Shown here piece by piece: positions 8,422-17,371 of a stretch of 64,000 nucleotides of DNA (the stretch's first letter is position 1; each line of letters opens with the position of its first letter). Source of the stretch: Sphingobacterium sp. UT-1RO-CII-1 (GTDB lineage: Bacteria > Bacteroidota > Bacteroidia > Sphingobacteriales > Sphingobacteriaceae); NCBI RefSeq assembly GCF_026711005.1, contig NZ_JAPPVJ010000006.1, positions 221,948-285,947 of the forward strand, given 5' to 3'. Under the pieces are notes generated by a model. That model was not told the DNA's origin. It saw only the letters and a program-made list of their open reading frames with translations, and made no database searches. Position numbers and translations under genes: made by a program.

Positions 8422-8488
8422 TTCGGCACACTCTAAACAATTGCCAAAGAACAAACGAAACGACTATGTTTCCTTATTAATTTAAAGC

Positions 8489-9031
8489 TTATAATAAATT
8501 ATACTTTTCTTCCAGCAGCTTAGCGAGTTGAACACCATTTACTATATCCCCACTAGCCTCTCTTTTCCAAAGCATATCAATCAATAATAATAGAAAATGC
8601 GTCTCCAACTCGGGATCTTCGTACCCCAACTCTCTAAACGCTCTCACGATAATGGGCTGTACAGGTTTCATAAACAGCTCATGCTGTTGTCGGGAAAATG
8701 TATTATGGGACAACCTTTCTTGTAATTGCCAAAACAAAGGCTCCTCTGCAACCAGTTTACTAGGTAAGAAAATCATATTACGCAAAAAATCCTTGGGACC
8801 TCCATACGTCATCATCCCTCTGTGATGAGACAAAATACGACGATAGCCCGATTTAATGATATTAGACAATAATGTCTCTTTATTACCAAAATGTTTGAAA
8901 ATAAGCGCTTCCGAAACCCCAGCCTCTATGGATATCTCTTTTGTAGAAGTATCCATATAACCCTTTGTCGCAAAAAGAGAAAGGGCAACCCTCATAATCC
9001 TATCTTTACGGCTTACAACTGTGTCTTTCAT
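8489..9031 (-). CDS. TetR/AcrR-family transcriptional regulator
   Basis: The 180-residue protein has an N-terminal TetR helix-turn-helix (about residues 8-58), with ALSLFATKGYMDTSTKEIS and the recognition-helix segment AGVSEALIFKHFGNKETLL. The C-terminal ligand-binding part is not recognisable to a specific class. No efflux pump or other typical target is adjacent. It is transcribed in the same direction as GH3 and nicotinamidase, but it has its own promoter box, so it may act at a distant site. Confidence 0.88.
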   Translation of the reverse strand: MKDTVVSRKDRIMRVALSLFATKGYMDTSTKEISIEAGVSEALIFKHFGNKETLLSNIIKSGYRRILSHHRGMMTYGGPKDFLRNMIFLPSKLVAEEPLFWQLQERLSHNTFSRQQHELFMKPVQPIIVRAFRELGYEDPELETHFLLLLIDMLWKREASGDIVNGVQLAKLLEEKYNLL

Positions 9032-9047
9032 TTAAAACAAATTTCAA

Positions 9048-9055
9048 CAAAGATA
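9048..9055 (-). promoter_or_regulatory. TAnnTTTG promoter box of the TetR gene
   Basis: The minus strand reads TATCTTTG, an exact match, 16 nt before the ATG at 9031. No well-placed -33 box is seen. Confidence 0.4.
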
Positions 9056-9137
9056 TCTATTTTTTCAATCCTACTAAATAATGACAAATCTTCAAAAAGG
9101 TTCTCATCCCTTATAAAAAGGCAAATATAATTTAGAA

Positions 9138-9728
9138 CTACAGTAAAACACCTCCTTTACCAACAAATAACTTAATCTTCTCCTCAAGCCCTTTTTGGTC
9201 TATTGCTTTTGTTGCCTCTCCGAGAATAACCGATTTAAATCCGGCGTCAATCCCATCCATTCCAGTATAAAAAACACAAAAATCAGCAGCCAAACCACAC
9301 AAATGTATCTCTGAAACTGACATGCCCTTTAAAAAACCAATCAAACCGGTTTCCTTTTGTTTATTATTATCATAAAACCCCGAATAACTATCTACTCTCC
9401 AATCCATTCCCTTTCGAAAAATTGCAGAAATTCGCTCTGTGTCAAGTTCTGTCGAAAACTCGGCCCCCTCAGTTCCTTGTACACAATGCGCTGGCCACAA
9501 TACCTGCTCACCATCATCCAGGTCAATGACATCAAACTCCTTTCGTCCAGCATGAGACTCTACAAAACTAACATGATTTTTTGGATGCCAGTCCTGTGTA
9601 GCTACCACTAAATCATAAGAACTTTGCAGCCCATTGATAACAGGTATTATCAAATCTCCACCTTGCACAGCCAATTTACCTCCTGGCAAAAAGTCATTTT
9701 GCATATCAACAATTATTAATGCCTTCAT
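9138..9728 (-). CDS. pncA: Nicotinamidase / pyrazinamidase
   Basis: This 196-residue isochorismatase-fold hydrolase converts nicotinamide to nicotinate for NAD salvage. The catalytic triad can be read as Asp8 (IIVDMQNDFLPGG), Lys106 (FRKG) and Cys151 (CGLAADFCV). The metal-binding segment is TQDWHP (Asp46, His48) with His81 in WPAHC. Length and motifs are those of a full PncA. The protein lacks a signal peptide and is cytoplasmic. It stands between the TetR gene and the response-regulator gene, all on the minus strand, with gaps of about 60-110 nt, so an operon is uncertain. Confidence 0.93.
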   Translation of the reverse strand: MKALIIVDMQNDFLPGGKLAVQGGDLIIPVINGLQSSYDLVVATQDWHPKNHVSFVESHAGRKEFDVIDLDDGEQVLWPAHCVQGTEGAEFSTELDTERISAIFRKGMDWRVDSYSGFYDNNKQKETGLIGFLKGMSVSEIHLCGLAADFCVFYTGMDGIDAGFKSVILGEATKAIDQKGLEEKIKLFVGKGGVLL

Positions 9729-9789
9729 ATAGGAAAAATACCGAATACATGCAATATATCAAATCTCTCTTTTGTAAAATTTTCAATGC

Positions 9790-10464
9790 TCAATCAATTG
9801 TCAACATATAGCCAACGCCACGAACATTTGTAATCTTTATACGACTATCTGCCGCTAGATACTTACGTATCCTACTAATAAACACATCTAAGCTACGCCC
9901 TGTAAAATAAGTGTTATTATCCCAATAAGCTTTTATAATTTCTTCCCTAGGGAGCACTCTATCTTTACTTTCAAAAAGCCTTCGTATCAACTCCATCTCT
10001 CGAAACGACAACTTTTCCACTTCTCCCTCAAATTCAAGACTTGACTTATGCGTATCTAACTTATACTTCCCTATTATATATATTCTCGAGTCGCTTACAT
10101 AGCCATTTTTCCTCGTTAATGCTTCAATACGAACAATAAGCTCCTCTATTTTAAAAGGTTTTCTAACATAATCATCTCCACCCAGATTAAACCCTCTGAC
10201 GACATCTTCCGTCTGAGTCATGGCGGTTAAAAACAAAATAGGTGTTTGTACATCCAGTTTTCGAATCTCCTCTGCTACTGTAAAGCCGTCCATCAAGGGC
10301 ATCATTACATCGAGCACAACAACATCAGGTTTAATATGCTTAAAAGCGGCCAAAGCTTCCACCCCATTTCCTTTATGCACTACAGAAAACCCATGTGATT
10401 CTAAGCTATCAGAAACAATGAGTGCTAAATTTTGTTCATCTTCCACATATAAAACAGTCATCAT
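9790..10464 (-). CDS. rprY: OmpR-family response regulator (RprY-like)
   Basis: The 224-residue protein has a receiver domain (residues 1-120) with the phospho-acceptor Asp52 in DVVVLDVMMP and the conserved Lys in YVRKPF. A winged-helix trans_reg_C DNA-binding domain follows (about 130-222). It lies 2 nt downstream of a histidine kinase gene, so the two form one operon and surely a pair. The pair resembles RprX/RprY of Bacteroides; the symbol is given by similarity of organisation and is tentative. Two ATG codons stand in a row, so the start may be the second one. Confidence 0.85.
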   Translation of the reverse strand: MMTVLYVEDEQNLALIVSDSLESHGFSVVHKGNGVEALAAFKHIKPDVVVLDVMMPLMDGFTVAEEIRKLDVQTPILFLTAMTQTEDVVRGFNLGGDDYVRKPFKIEELIVRIEALTRKNGYVSDSRIYIIGKYKLDTHKSSLEFEGEVEKLSFREMELIRRLFESKDRVLPREEIIKAYWDNNTYFTGRSLDVFISRIRKYLAADSRIKITNVRGVGYMLTID

Positions 10465-10466
10465 AA

Positions 10467-11882
10467 CTAAACTTTTTTAGGTAAACTCACCACAAACTCA
10501 CTCCCTTTCCCACGCTCACTTTTCACATGAACATTTCCACCGTGCTGTTCAACGATTTGCTTAACATAAGATAGCCCCAGCCCAAAGCCCTTAACATCGT
10601 AAATATTCCCCTCTTGAACTCGATAAAAAGGATCAAAAATACTCTTAAAATGTTCTTTATCGATCCCTTTCCCTTTATCACGCACACTTATCTCCACAGT
10701 ATTTTGTAAAATATCAAGCGTAATCTCAATAAAAACTGGCTCTGCCGAATACTTCACTGCATTATCTAAGAGATTACTAATAACATTTTTAACGTGCAAC
10801 TCATCTGCTTCCAACAAGATAACCGGCTCTTTTTCGAAAAACTCGACATGAAGTTCTTTACCAGCACTAATTTCTACTGTCTCCACACAGGCTTTTGCCA
10901 CAGCTACTAAATCAAATTCCTTCTTTACCAACTCCACCCTATTCCTTTCATCCACATCAACCTCCATAACTTTCTCTATCATCGCACTCAAATGATCGAG
11001 CTCAGCTTTAGAAAGCTCAAGGTACTTCTCCATTCGTTCTTTGTCATCTTTATTCACAAAGCGCTGAATAGCCTCTACAGCTGCCATAACTGTTGCTACT
11101 GGTGTTTTTAATTCATGTGTCATATTATTAACAAATGATCTCCGTAAAGAAGCAAGCTCATCCTGCTTCTTAATGGTTTTAAACAAATACTGAAACGTTC
11201 CTATTACTCCTGCTAACAAAAGAAAAGAGAAGGACAGCTGCATCGCCAATCTTGATAAAAGATAAGGCCAAGGATTATTAAACTTCGCAACCAAATACTC
11301 ATCTCCCTCAGGGCTCACTAAAATTGGCCGAGTCATCAAACCAATCGGAACCTTCCTTGTTGCCACATAAGCACCAATCTCATCTTGAGGAATAACATCA
11401 ATCATCAACTTGAACTCCATATCAATCTTATTCCTTTCCAAGGCTTTCCCCAAGCGTCCTTCCAAATTAGTCACCAAGCTATCATTAAAATCAAGCCGCT
11501 CCAATAAATACAGAGGCAACAATTCAGCCGGTGCCTCATTTTTTGGGGTCGCACGCTGCTTCTTACTTTTAGACTTATGAAAGTCCATTGTATCTAAGGT
11601 CGCTTTCAACTTAGATAAATCAAGATTGGGATAAACCCCACCAACCAAATTCAGTAAAAACTTATGCCGTCTGACTGAATCTTCCTGAGCTCTATCATTA
11701 TCACTTAAAAACTCATTATGATAATAATTCTGAAGCACATTAAACAGCGACCTTTCAACTGTACCTACCAACAAAGTGCGTTCACTTTTATAATTACTAT
11801 AAAGCCACAACGAAAGCACAGTGGTAATACCACCAGCCGTTAAAGCTATTATGAGCAACAGTATTTTATACTTTTTTAACAT
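10467..11882 (-). CDS. rprX: Membrane sensor histidine kinase (RprX-like)
   Basis: The 471-residue kinase has one transmembrane helix at the N-terminus (about 8-28), an extracytoplasmic sensor region (30-205), a second helix (about 207-232), a HisKA domain with His256 in NNMTHELKTP, and a HATPase_c domain ending near 470, with DNAVKYS (N box), DKGKGID and FGLGLSYVKQIVEQHGG (G boxes). It should phosphorylate the response regulator encoded just downstream. The sensor domain is a variable, unassigned type. A TAnnTTTG box lies 8 nt before the start codon. The gene is divergent from the DUF4270/Kelch lipoprotein pair, a plausible target. Confidence 0.88.
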   Translation of the reverse strand: MLKKYKILLLIIALTAGGITTVLSLWLYSNYKSERTLLVGTVERSLFNVLQNYYHNEFLSDNDRAQEDSVRRHKFLLNLVGGVYPNLDLSKLKATLDTMDFHKSKSKKQRATPKNEAPAELLPLYLLERLDFNDSLVTNLEGRLGKALERNKIDMEFKLMIDVIPQDEIGAYVATRKVPIGLMTRPILVSPEGDEYLVAKFNNPWPYLLSRLAMQLSFSFLLLAGVIGTFQYLFKTIKKQDELASLRRSFVNNMTHELKTPVATVMAAVEAIQRFVNKDDKERMEKYLELSKAELDHLSAMIEKVMEVDVDERNRVELVKKEFDLVAVAKACVETVEISAGKELHVEFFEKEPVILLEADELHVKNVISNLLDNAVKYSAEPVFIEITLDILQNTVEISVRDKGKGIDKEHFKSIFDPFYRVQEGNIYDVKGFGLGLSYVKQIVEQHGGNVHVKSERGKGSEFVVSLPKKV

Positions 11883-11890
11883 TATTAATA

Positions 11891-11898
11891 CAAATTTA
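11891..11898 (-). promoter_or_regulatory. TAnnTTTG promoter box of the sensor-kinase operon
   Basis: The minus strand reads TAAATTTG, with 8 nt between the box and the ATG at 11882. The transcript would have almost no leader. Confidence 0.45.
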
Positions 11899-11974
11899 AA
11901 TTAGTAGATTTGCTTCGCATAAGCAATTAGTTAGTTTTAACAAAATATAACACTGATTAACAGTTCTATTTGAT

Positions 11975-11982
11975 TACTTTTG
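11975..11982 (+). promoter_or_regulatory. TAnnTTTG promoter box of the DUF4270 gene
   Basis: TACTTTTG is an exact match and lies 17 nt before the ATG at 12000. It decides the start: an in-frame ATG at 11970 lies upstream of the box and would not be on the transcript. Confidence 0.5.
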
Positions 11983-11999
11983 CCAGTCAAACGATAAAT

Positions 12000-13430
12000 A
12001 TGAGTCATTTTAGTAAAAGAAAATTCAACATTTTCGCTTTACCTTTTTTTGCATTATTAATAGCATCATCTTGTGACAAAGATATGAATGTAATGCTTGA
12101 TAATTCTATTGGCGATAAAGTTGCTGTCTCATCTGTTGATTCATTTACCGTTAATACCTCTACAGTACAGTTAGACAACCTTCCATCTTCCAACTCTGGA
12201 CTTCTCTTAGTTGGTAAGGCAGATGTCAATGAGATAGGGTCTGTTAAATCATCATCCTTGTTTCAACTAGGTTTCACCGAAATAGACAACTTGATTCCGC
12301 AAACTGCAGAGTTTGAATCACTAACCTTAGTATTACGCCCGAATAGGGCAAGATATTATTATGGCGACACCACTAAAAATCAAAAAATAACCGTCCACCA
12401 AGTAACACAAGATTTAGAGCTAACCACATTAACAGGTGGCATACAAAACTTAGCGATTCCAATATATGTTACTCGTCCATCTATTTTTTCTAAACAAAAA
12501 TTCGCCTACAATAATACTCCTATAGGTCAGATTACTTTCTCTCCGGAGATAAAATCAACCGATTCGTTAAAAATAGATTTAGACCAACAGATTGGACAAA
12601 GTCTATTTGACCTTATTCAAAGTAATGATCTGAAAGTTTCGTCCAATCAAAATTTTCGAGAATACTTTAAAGGTCTAGCTTTAATTCCTGACGACAACAA
12701 CACAGTAATTCTCGGATTAAGTGATACGGTGCAGGTAAATCTCAATTACAGCTACGTCGGCACTGACGGGTTTACAAAAAATGAACACAAAGAGCTTACT
12801 ATTGTAGATCGTTCTTTTCAATATAATAATATCGAATACGATCGACAAGGCACAGCCTTTGAAGCTCTGAATATAAATAACAAAGAATTAAGTACGACAG
12901 CAACGTCGGGCCTTACCTATGTACAAGCAGGCACCGGTACTGTAGCGAAACTGACCTTTCCTTCGTTAAAAGATTTTATATCTGATGATAAAATTTCTAT
13001 TAACAAAGCTGAGCTGATTATTGAAACAAGTTCTCCTATAAACACAATGTATCCGTTAGCCAACAGATTAATGTTATTCGTAGCCGATCATAATGGCGTA
13101 CCTACATCATTCATAGAGACCCCCTATGTTGGCTCGGTCCAACTTGCATCTTTTGTCCCCGGCAACGATTATGGCAAAAATAGCACATACCGTTTCAACA
13201 TGATCAGCTATCTAAAAAGACTAAAAACATCAAATATTTATGATGAAACATCACTTTATTTGAGTGTCCCACAACCTACTGCAGAAAGTTCCAACCCCAT
13301 GTATCCGGGCGCAAACACGAGCAGTGCAGCACCTCTTGGTTTATTAAATACTTTTAATACGGCAATGATTGCTATAGAAAATAATAAACCTGCAGTAAAA
13401 TTGAATATATTGTACACTAAATTTAAATAA
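12000..13430 (+). CDS. DUF4270-family lipoprotein
   Basis: From the ATG at 12000 the protein has 476 residues. It starts with a lipoprotein signal peptide (hydrophobic FALPFFALLIASSC, with the lipidated Cys about 25 residues in) and continues as a beta-rich DUF4270-type protein, a Bacteroidota family of unknown function. The earlier in-frame ATG at 11970 is rejected because the promoter box lies downstream of it. The protein should be anchored in the outer membrane or on the surface. A Kelch lipoprotein gene follows 3 nt after its stop, so the two are co-transcribed and may act together. A two-component system is divergent from the pair. Confidence 0.82.
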   Translation: MSHFSKRKFNIFALPFFALLIASSCDKDMNVMLDNSIGDKVAVSSVDSFTVNTSTVQLDNLPSSNSGLLLVGKADVNEIGSVKSSSLFQLGFTEIDNLIPQTAEFESLTLVLRPNRARYYYGDTTKNQKITVHQVTQDLELTTLTGGIQNLAIPIYVTRPSIFSKQKFAYNNTPIGQITFSPEIKSTDSLKIDLDQQIGQSLFDLIQSNDLKVSSNQNFREYFKGLALIPDDNNTVILGLSDTVQVNLNYSYVGTDGFTKNEHKELTIVDRSFQYNNIEYDRQGTAFEALNINNKELSTTATSGLTYVQAGTGTVAKLTFPSLKDFISDDKISINKAELIIETSSPINTMYPLANRLMLFVADHNGVPTSFIETPYVGSVQLASFVPGNDYGKNSTYRFNMISYLKRLKTSNIYDETSLYLSVPQPTAESSNPMYPGANTSSAAPLGLLNTFNTAMIAIENNKPAVKLNILYTKFK

Positions 13431-13433
13431 TTT

Positions 13434-14441
13434 ATGAATAAGAAGAATTGGCTATTGTTAATCTTAGTCTGCTCTATAGCGATCACATCTTTTAATTCTT
13501 GTAAAAAAAACAAAGATGATGAGCAAACCGACTCAGGGCCAACAGAGTGGGAAAGATCAGTCGTATTCACAAATGATCCCAGAAATGGAGCTGCATCTTT
13601 TACAATTAACAATGTAGCTTATGTAGTGGGGGGATTTGTAAAAAATGAAGGAGCAGTAAATGATGGTTCATCTTTCAACGGAAAAAGCTGGACAGATATT
13701 GAAGATTTCCCAGGAACAGCGCGTCAAATGGCCGTTGGTTTTGCCATTGATGGTATTGGATATGTCGGTCTTGGCTCCGACGGGAAAGAAGACCTTAACG
13801 ATTTCTATAAATATGACCCTACTAAAGCAAAAGGTCAACAGTGGTCCAAAATTAAGGACTTCCCAGGAAGGGCACGTTACGGCGCAGTTGCTTTTACCTT
13901 GGGAGGCAACGCTTATGTAGGTTTAGGAACAACTAAAACTGACGCAAAGTTTAGCGACTTCTATAAGTATGATCCAAAAACGGATGAGTGGTCACAAATC
14001 AGTTCATCATTTAAATACAAGAAAGCTTTTGCTTTTGCTTTCGTAATTGACGGAAAAGCCTATGTAGGTGGAGGATATGCAAACAGCGCCAACTTACCGG
14101 AAGACTTTTATTCATTTGACGGAAAAGAATGGACAGCATTACCTGACTTGAAAAGAGATGAGGCCTCTTTCACATATGACGCTAGAAAATATAATGCAGC
14201 ATCATTTGTGATTGGTAAATACGCATACGTAGTAAGTGGAAAAAGTGGTTCAAGTATAACAAATTCAGTTTGGAAGTTTGATCCATCAACAAACTCATGG
14301 ACAGATAAACATCAGGCACTTCCTGCTGATGCTCGTGAAAAGGCTGTAGCTTTTACAATTGACGGAAAAGGCTACCTTACCACAGGAATGAATGGTTCAT
14401 TCATCTTTGACAACACTTGGGAATTTACTCCGGTTCGCTAA
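13434..14441 (+). CDS. Kelch-repeat lipoprotein
   Basis: The 335-residue protein has a lipoprotein signal peptide (SIAITSFNSCKK) followed by six or so Kelch-type beta-propeller repeats. They are recognisable by the recurring pattern of a YVGGG/YVGLG turn about 25 residues before W-x-x-x-x-x-F/L (for example GYVGLGSDGK, AYVGLGTTK, AYVGGGYANS, AYVVSGKSG). Such propellers bind proteins or glycans. It is the second gene of a pair with the DUF4270 lipoprotein, 3 nt downstream, and is followed by a strong terminator. No catalytic residue set is visible, so a binding role is the likely one. Confidence 0.85.
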   Translation: MNKKNWLLLILVCSIAITSFNSCKKNKDDEQTDSGPTEWERSVVFTNDPRNGAASFTINNVAYVVGGFVKNEGAVNDGSSFNGKSWTDIEDFPGTARQMAVGFAIDGIGYVGLGSDGKEDLNDFYKYDPTKAKGQQWSKIKDFPGRARYGAVAFTLGGNAYVGLGTTKTDAKFSDFYKYDPKTDEWSQISSSFKYKKAFAFAFVIDGKAYVGGGYANSANLPEDFYSFDGKEWTALPDLKRDEASFTYDARKYNAASFVIGKYAYVVSGKSGSSITNSVWKFDPSTNSWTDKHQALPADAREKAVAFTIDGKGYLTTGMNGSFIFDNTWEFTPVR

Positions 14442-14464
14442 TAAATTAGCAAACTTTCATAATT

Positions 14465-14497
14465 AAAAACGGGAAGCAAATTTGCTTCCCGTTTTTA
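14465..14497. terminator. Bidirectional rho-independent terminator
   Basis: A near-perfect hairpin (AAAACGGGAAGCAAA with its complement TTTGCTTCCCGTTTT) is flanked by A-runs and T-runs. It lies between the convergent Kelch and asd genes and can serve both strands. Confidence 0.85.
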
Positions 14498-14532
14498 TTA
14501 TTATGATCTCCTATAATATAATTGGAGTACTA

Positions 14533-15525
14533 CTAAATCAACCCCTTCTTAACCAAAAGTTCTGCCACCTGTACAGCATTTGTTGCGGCTCCCTTTCTAA
14601 GATTATCAGCAACTATCCAGAGATTAAGTGTATTGCTTTGTGATTCATCACGACGAATTCTCCCAACAAAAACCTCATCTTTACCATGTGCATCTTTAGG
14701 CATTGGATATTTCAAGTTGGCTGTATCATCAACCACCACAACCCCCTCTTGCTCTTCAAGTACACGACGAACATCTTTTAGTTCAAAATCATTTTCAAAT
14801 TCAATATTCACAGACTCAGAGTGCCCTCCCATAACAGGTATACGCACAGTAGTTGCCGTTACCCGGATGCTATCATCTCCTAAAATCTTATTCGTTTCCT
14901 CAATCATCTTCATCTCCTCTTTTGTATATCCGTTCTCTTGAAAAACATCAATATGCGGAATAACATTCAGGTCAATCTGATAAGGATATGCCTTTTCTCC
15001 ATCGAACTTACCGGCACGCTCATCCATGAGCTGCTCAACAGCTTGAACACCTGTCCCGGTTACAGATTGATAAGTAGAGACAACAACGCGCTTAATTTTA
15101 TACTTATCATGTAAGGGCTTTAACACCACAACCATCTGTGTCGTTGAACAATTTGGATTTGCTATAATCTTATCCGCAGCAGACAAAACATCTCCATTAA
15201 CTTCTGGAACAACTAATTTCTTTGTCGGATCCATTCTCCATGCAGAAGAGTTATCTATTATAGTAATACCTGCCTCTGCATATTGCGGAGCGTACGTCGT
15301 TGACGTACCACCACCAGCGGAAAACAAGGCAACGTCCGGTTTTAAAGCAATAGCTTCTGCCGGCGTCACAATCTTATACTTCTTTCCCTTGAACTCGATT
15401 TCCTTACCCTTACTACGTTCTGAAGCCACTGGAATTAATTCTGTTACCGGAAAATTACGTTCTGCTAGAACGGTTAAGATTTCTGTACCTACTAGGCCTG
15501 TTGCGCCCACTACTGCCACTTTCAT
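14533..15525 (-). CDS. asd: Aspartate-semialdehyde dehydrogenase
   Basis: The 330-residue enzyme makes aspartate semialdehyde from aspartyl phosphate, on the way to lysine, meso-diaminopimelate, threonine and methionine. It has the N-terminal NADP-binding motif VVGATGLVG, the catalytic Cys126 in NPNCSTTQ, and the typical C-terminal GGHSESVNIEF segment with the substrate-contacting region. Full length for the family. It is a single gene convergent with the Kelch gene and divergent from the lamin-tail gene. Confidence 0.95.
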   Translation of the reverse strand: MKVAVVGATGLVGTEILTVLAERNFPVTELIPVASERSKGKEIEFKGKKYKIVTPAEAIALKPDVALFSAGGGTSTTYAPQYAEAGITIIDNSSAWRMDPTKKLVVPEVNGDVLSAADKIIANPNCSTTQMVVVLKPLHDKYKIKRVVVSTYQSVTGTGVQAVEQLMDERAGKFDGEKAYPYQIDLNVIPHIDVFQENGYTKEEMKMIEETNKILGDDSIRVTATTVRIPVMGGHSESVNIEFENDFELKDVRRVLEEQEGVVVVDDTANLKYPMPKDAHGKDEVFVGRIRRDESQSNTLNLWIVADNLRKGAATNAVQVAELLVKKGLI

Positions 15526-15668
15526 ATTTTAAATTAGTTTTGTGATAGAAATTATTAAATAATGTTTATATTCACTTATTAGCCAAACATACGAAATAAG
15601 CCGCTTATTATCTAGCATGTTATAGTAAAAAAACAACATTTTGTCGCTTTGTTTCAAACTTTAGTGTT

Positions 15669-17330
15669 ATGATCGTTTATTTAATAAAAAAAACACAAAA
15701 ATACCTCCTTTTTGTTTTAATATCGACAATACAACCTGCAATATTATATGGTGAAATCATAATTACAGAACTCATGGTTAATCCCACAAACGGAAAGCTA
15801 CCTCCCCATGAATACATTGAACTTTACAACAAAGGCAACAAAGCCATTAATTTAAAAGGATACACACTCACTATTAACAACAAGCTCATTAATTTACCCG
15901 ACATCTACTTATCAAGCAAGCAATTTGTTATTCTGTCAGATTTAAATAGCAGCTCAACCTTTGAGCGATTCGGAAACACTATACCAATCAGCAATTGGCA
16001 GAAACTTAACAACAACCAAGGCTCTTTAAAAATATACAGCCCTACATCAGTCACAACAGACAGCCTTACATACGATTCAACTTGGTACCGAAATAATAGT
16101 AAGCGCTCTGGCGGATGGAGCTTAGAGCGAATAAACCCTAATATCAATTGCAATGAAAGCAGCAACTGGATCGCATCAGAATCCCCCATGGGGGGCACAC
16201 CAGGTGAGCGTAACAGTGTATGGAACGAGAATTACTGGCCCCAATTACAAGTCACATCAAGCTCTGTTAGTGGTAATACCATATTTTTACAATTTAACTT
16301 AAGTATAGACTTCTTAGACGAAATTAATAATATTCAACCCATAATAGAACCTGCTGATATTAAGATAGTAGACCTTGTGCTCGAAAACAACACTTTAAAA
16401 CTTATATCTAGTAAAGAAATACCTTCCAATCGCCTATATCAAGTATACCTTAACAATATATATTGGTGTCACGGAACACAAAACATCACTGCTCCTATAT
16501 TTCTAACAAGCCCCCCATCATTTAATGACGTAATCATAAATGAGGTCCTTTTTAATCCCAAACAGGGCGGAGCCGACTTTGTAGAAATATATAACAGATC
16601 GGGACGAAGCATTAACCTCCAAAATTGGTTTTTAAATAAAAAACCCTTAACCGACCAATTTTTACTCTTAGACATAGACGACTTTCTCGTTTTCACAACT
16701 AATAGCGAGAGCACCATCAACCACTACCCAAATGCAATAGCAGACAAAATTATACAAATCCCCAGTTTACCCAACTACACGAATGAGCAAGGAGAAGTTA
16801 TACTTAACTACCAACAACAAACTATAGATAGCCTATATTACACCAGTAAAATGCACCAGCCTCTTTTAAATAACCCAAAAGGTTTTTCTCTTGAGCGTCA
16901 AGATTACAATCAACCGACTAACGGCTTTGGCAATTTCACATCTGCATCTGCCTTATCCGGTGGCGCTACCCCTGGTTACATAAATTCAAAAAACACAGTA
17001 GAAATAGTGTCAAAAAACAATGTTTATTTACTTTCACGATCTTTCTCTCCAAACGGTGATGGATTCGAAGATAGTCTCGAAATAAGGTATGAGTTTAATG
17101 TTAAAAACCCAATGCTAAACATCAGCATATTTAATGACAAAGGTAGACTTGTCAATCGATTGATTCGTAACAAAAGTAGCGGAAATAAGGGCAGCATAAA
17201 CTGGGATGGTTTGCACGAAAATGGTTCTTTATGTGGCCCTGGTATATACATCATGAAAGCCGAAGTTTATACGGCAGAAGGCTACACAAAGGCGTACAAA
17301 AGTAGTTTTTTACTAGTAAATGTGAAATAA
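15669..17330 (+). CDS. Secreted lamin-tail-domain protein with a C-terminal FlgD/CHU_C-like Ig domain
   Basis: The 553-residue protein has an N-terminal signal peptide, a lamin-tail domain at about residues 28-140 (IIITELMVNP...HEYIELYNKG, LKGYTLT), a middle beta domain, and a second lamin-tail domain from about 285 (VIINEVLFNPKQGGADFVEIYN). The C-terminal 90 residues begin SFSPNGDGFED and continue as a FlgD-Ig/gliding-type domain (ISIFNDKGRL, INWDGLHENG, GIYIM), seen at the ends of many large Bacteroidota surface proteins. It has no catalytic domain. It is probably a surface or matrix structural or adhesive protein; the exact role is unknown. Confidence 0.75.
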   Translation: MIVYLIKKTQKYLLFVLISTIQPAILYGEIIITELMVNPTNGKLPPHEYIELYNKGNKAINLKGYTLTINNKLINLPDIYLSSKQFVILSDLNSSSTFERFGNTIPISNWQKLNNNQGSLKIYSPTSVTTDSLTYDSTWYRNNSKRSGGWSLERINPNINCNESSNWIASESPMGGTPGERNSVWNENYWPQLQVTSSSVSGNTIFLQFNLSIDFLDEINNIQPIIEPADIKIVDLVLENNTLKLISSKEIPSNRLYQVYLNNIYWCHGTQNITAPIFLTSPPSFNDVIINEVLFNPKQGGADFVEIYNRSGRSINLQNWFLNKKPLTDQFLLLDIDDFLVFTTNSESTINHYPNAIADKIIQIPSLPNYTNEQGEVILNYQQQTIDSLYYTSKMHQPLLNNPKGFSLERQDYNQPTNGFGNFTSASALSGGATPGYINSKNTVEIVSKNNVYLLSRSFSPNGDGFEDSLEIRYEFNVKNPMLNISIFNDKGRLVNRLIRNKSSGNKGSINWDGLHENGSLCGPGIYIMKAEVYTAEGYTKAYKSSFLLVNVK

Positions 17331-17333
17331 GTC

Positions 17334-17366
17334 TTTGAATAAAAGCTGAAAAATACGCTATATTTG
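17334..17366 (+). promoter_or_regulatory. Full TTTG-N21-TATATTTG promoter of the threonine dehydrogenase gene
   Basis: TTTG at 17334-17337 and TATATTTG at 17359-17366 with a 21-nt spacer match the complete Bacteroidota consensus. The ATG at 17372 follows after only 5 nt, so the transcript should be leaderless or nearly so. Confidence 0.65.
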
Positions 17367-17371
17367 CATCA

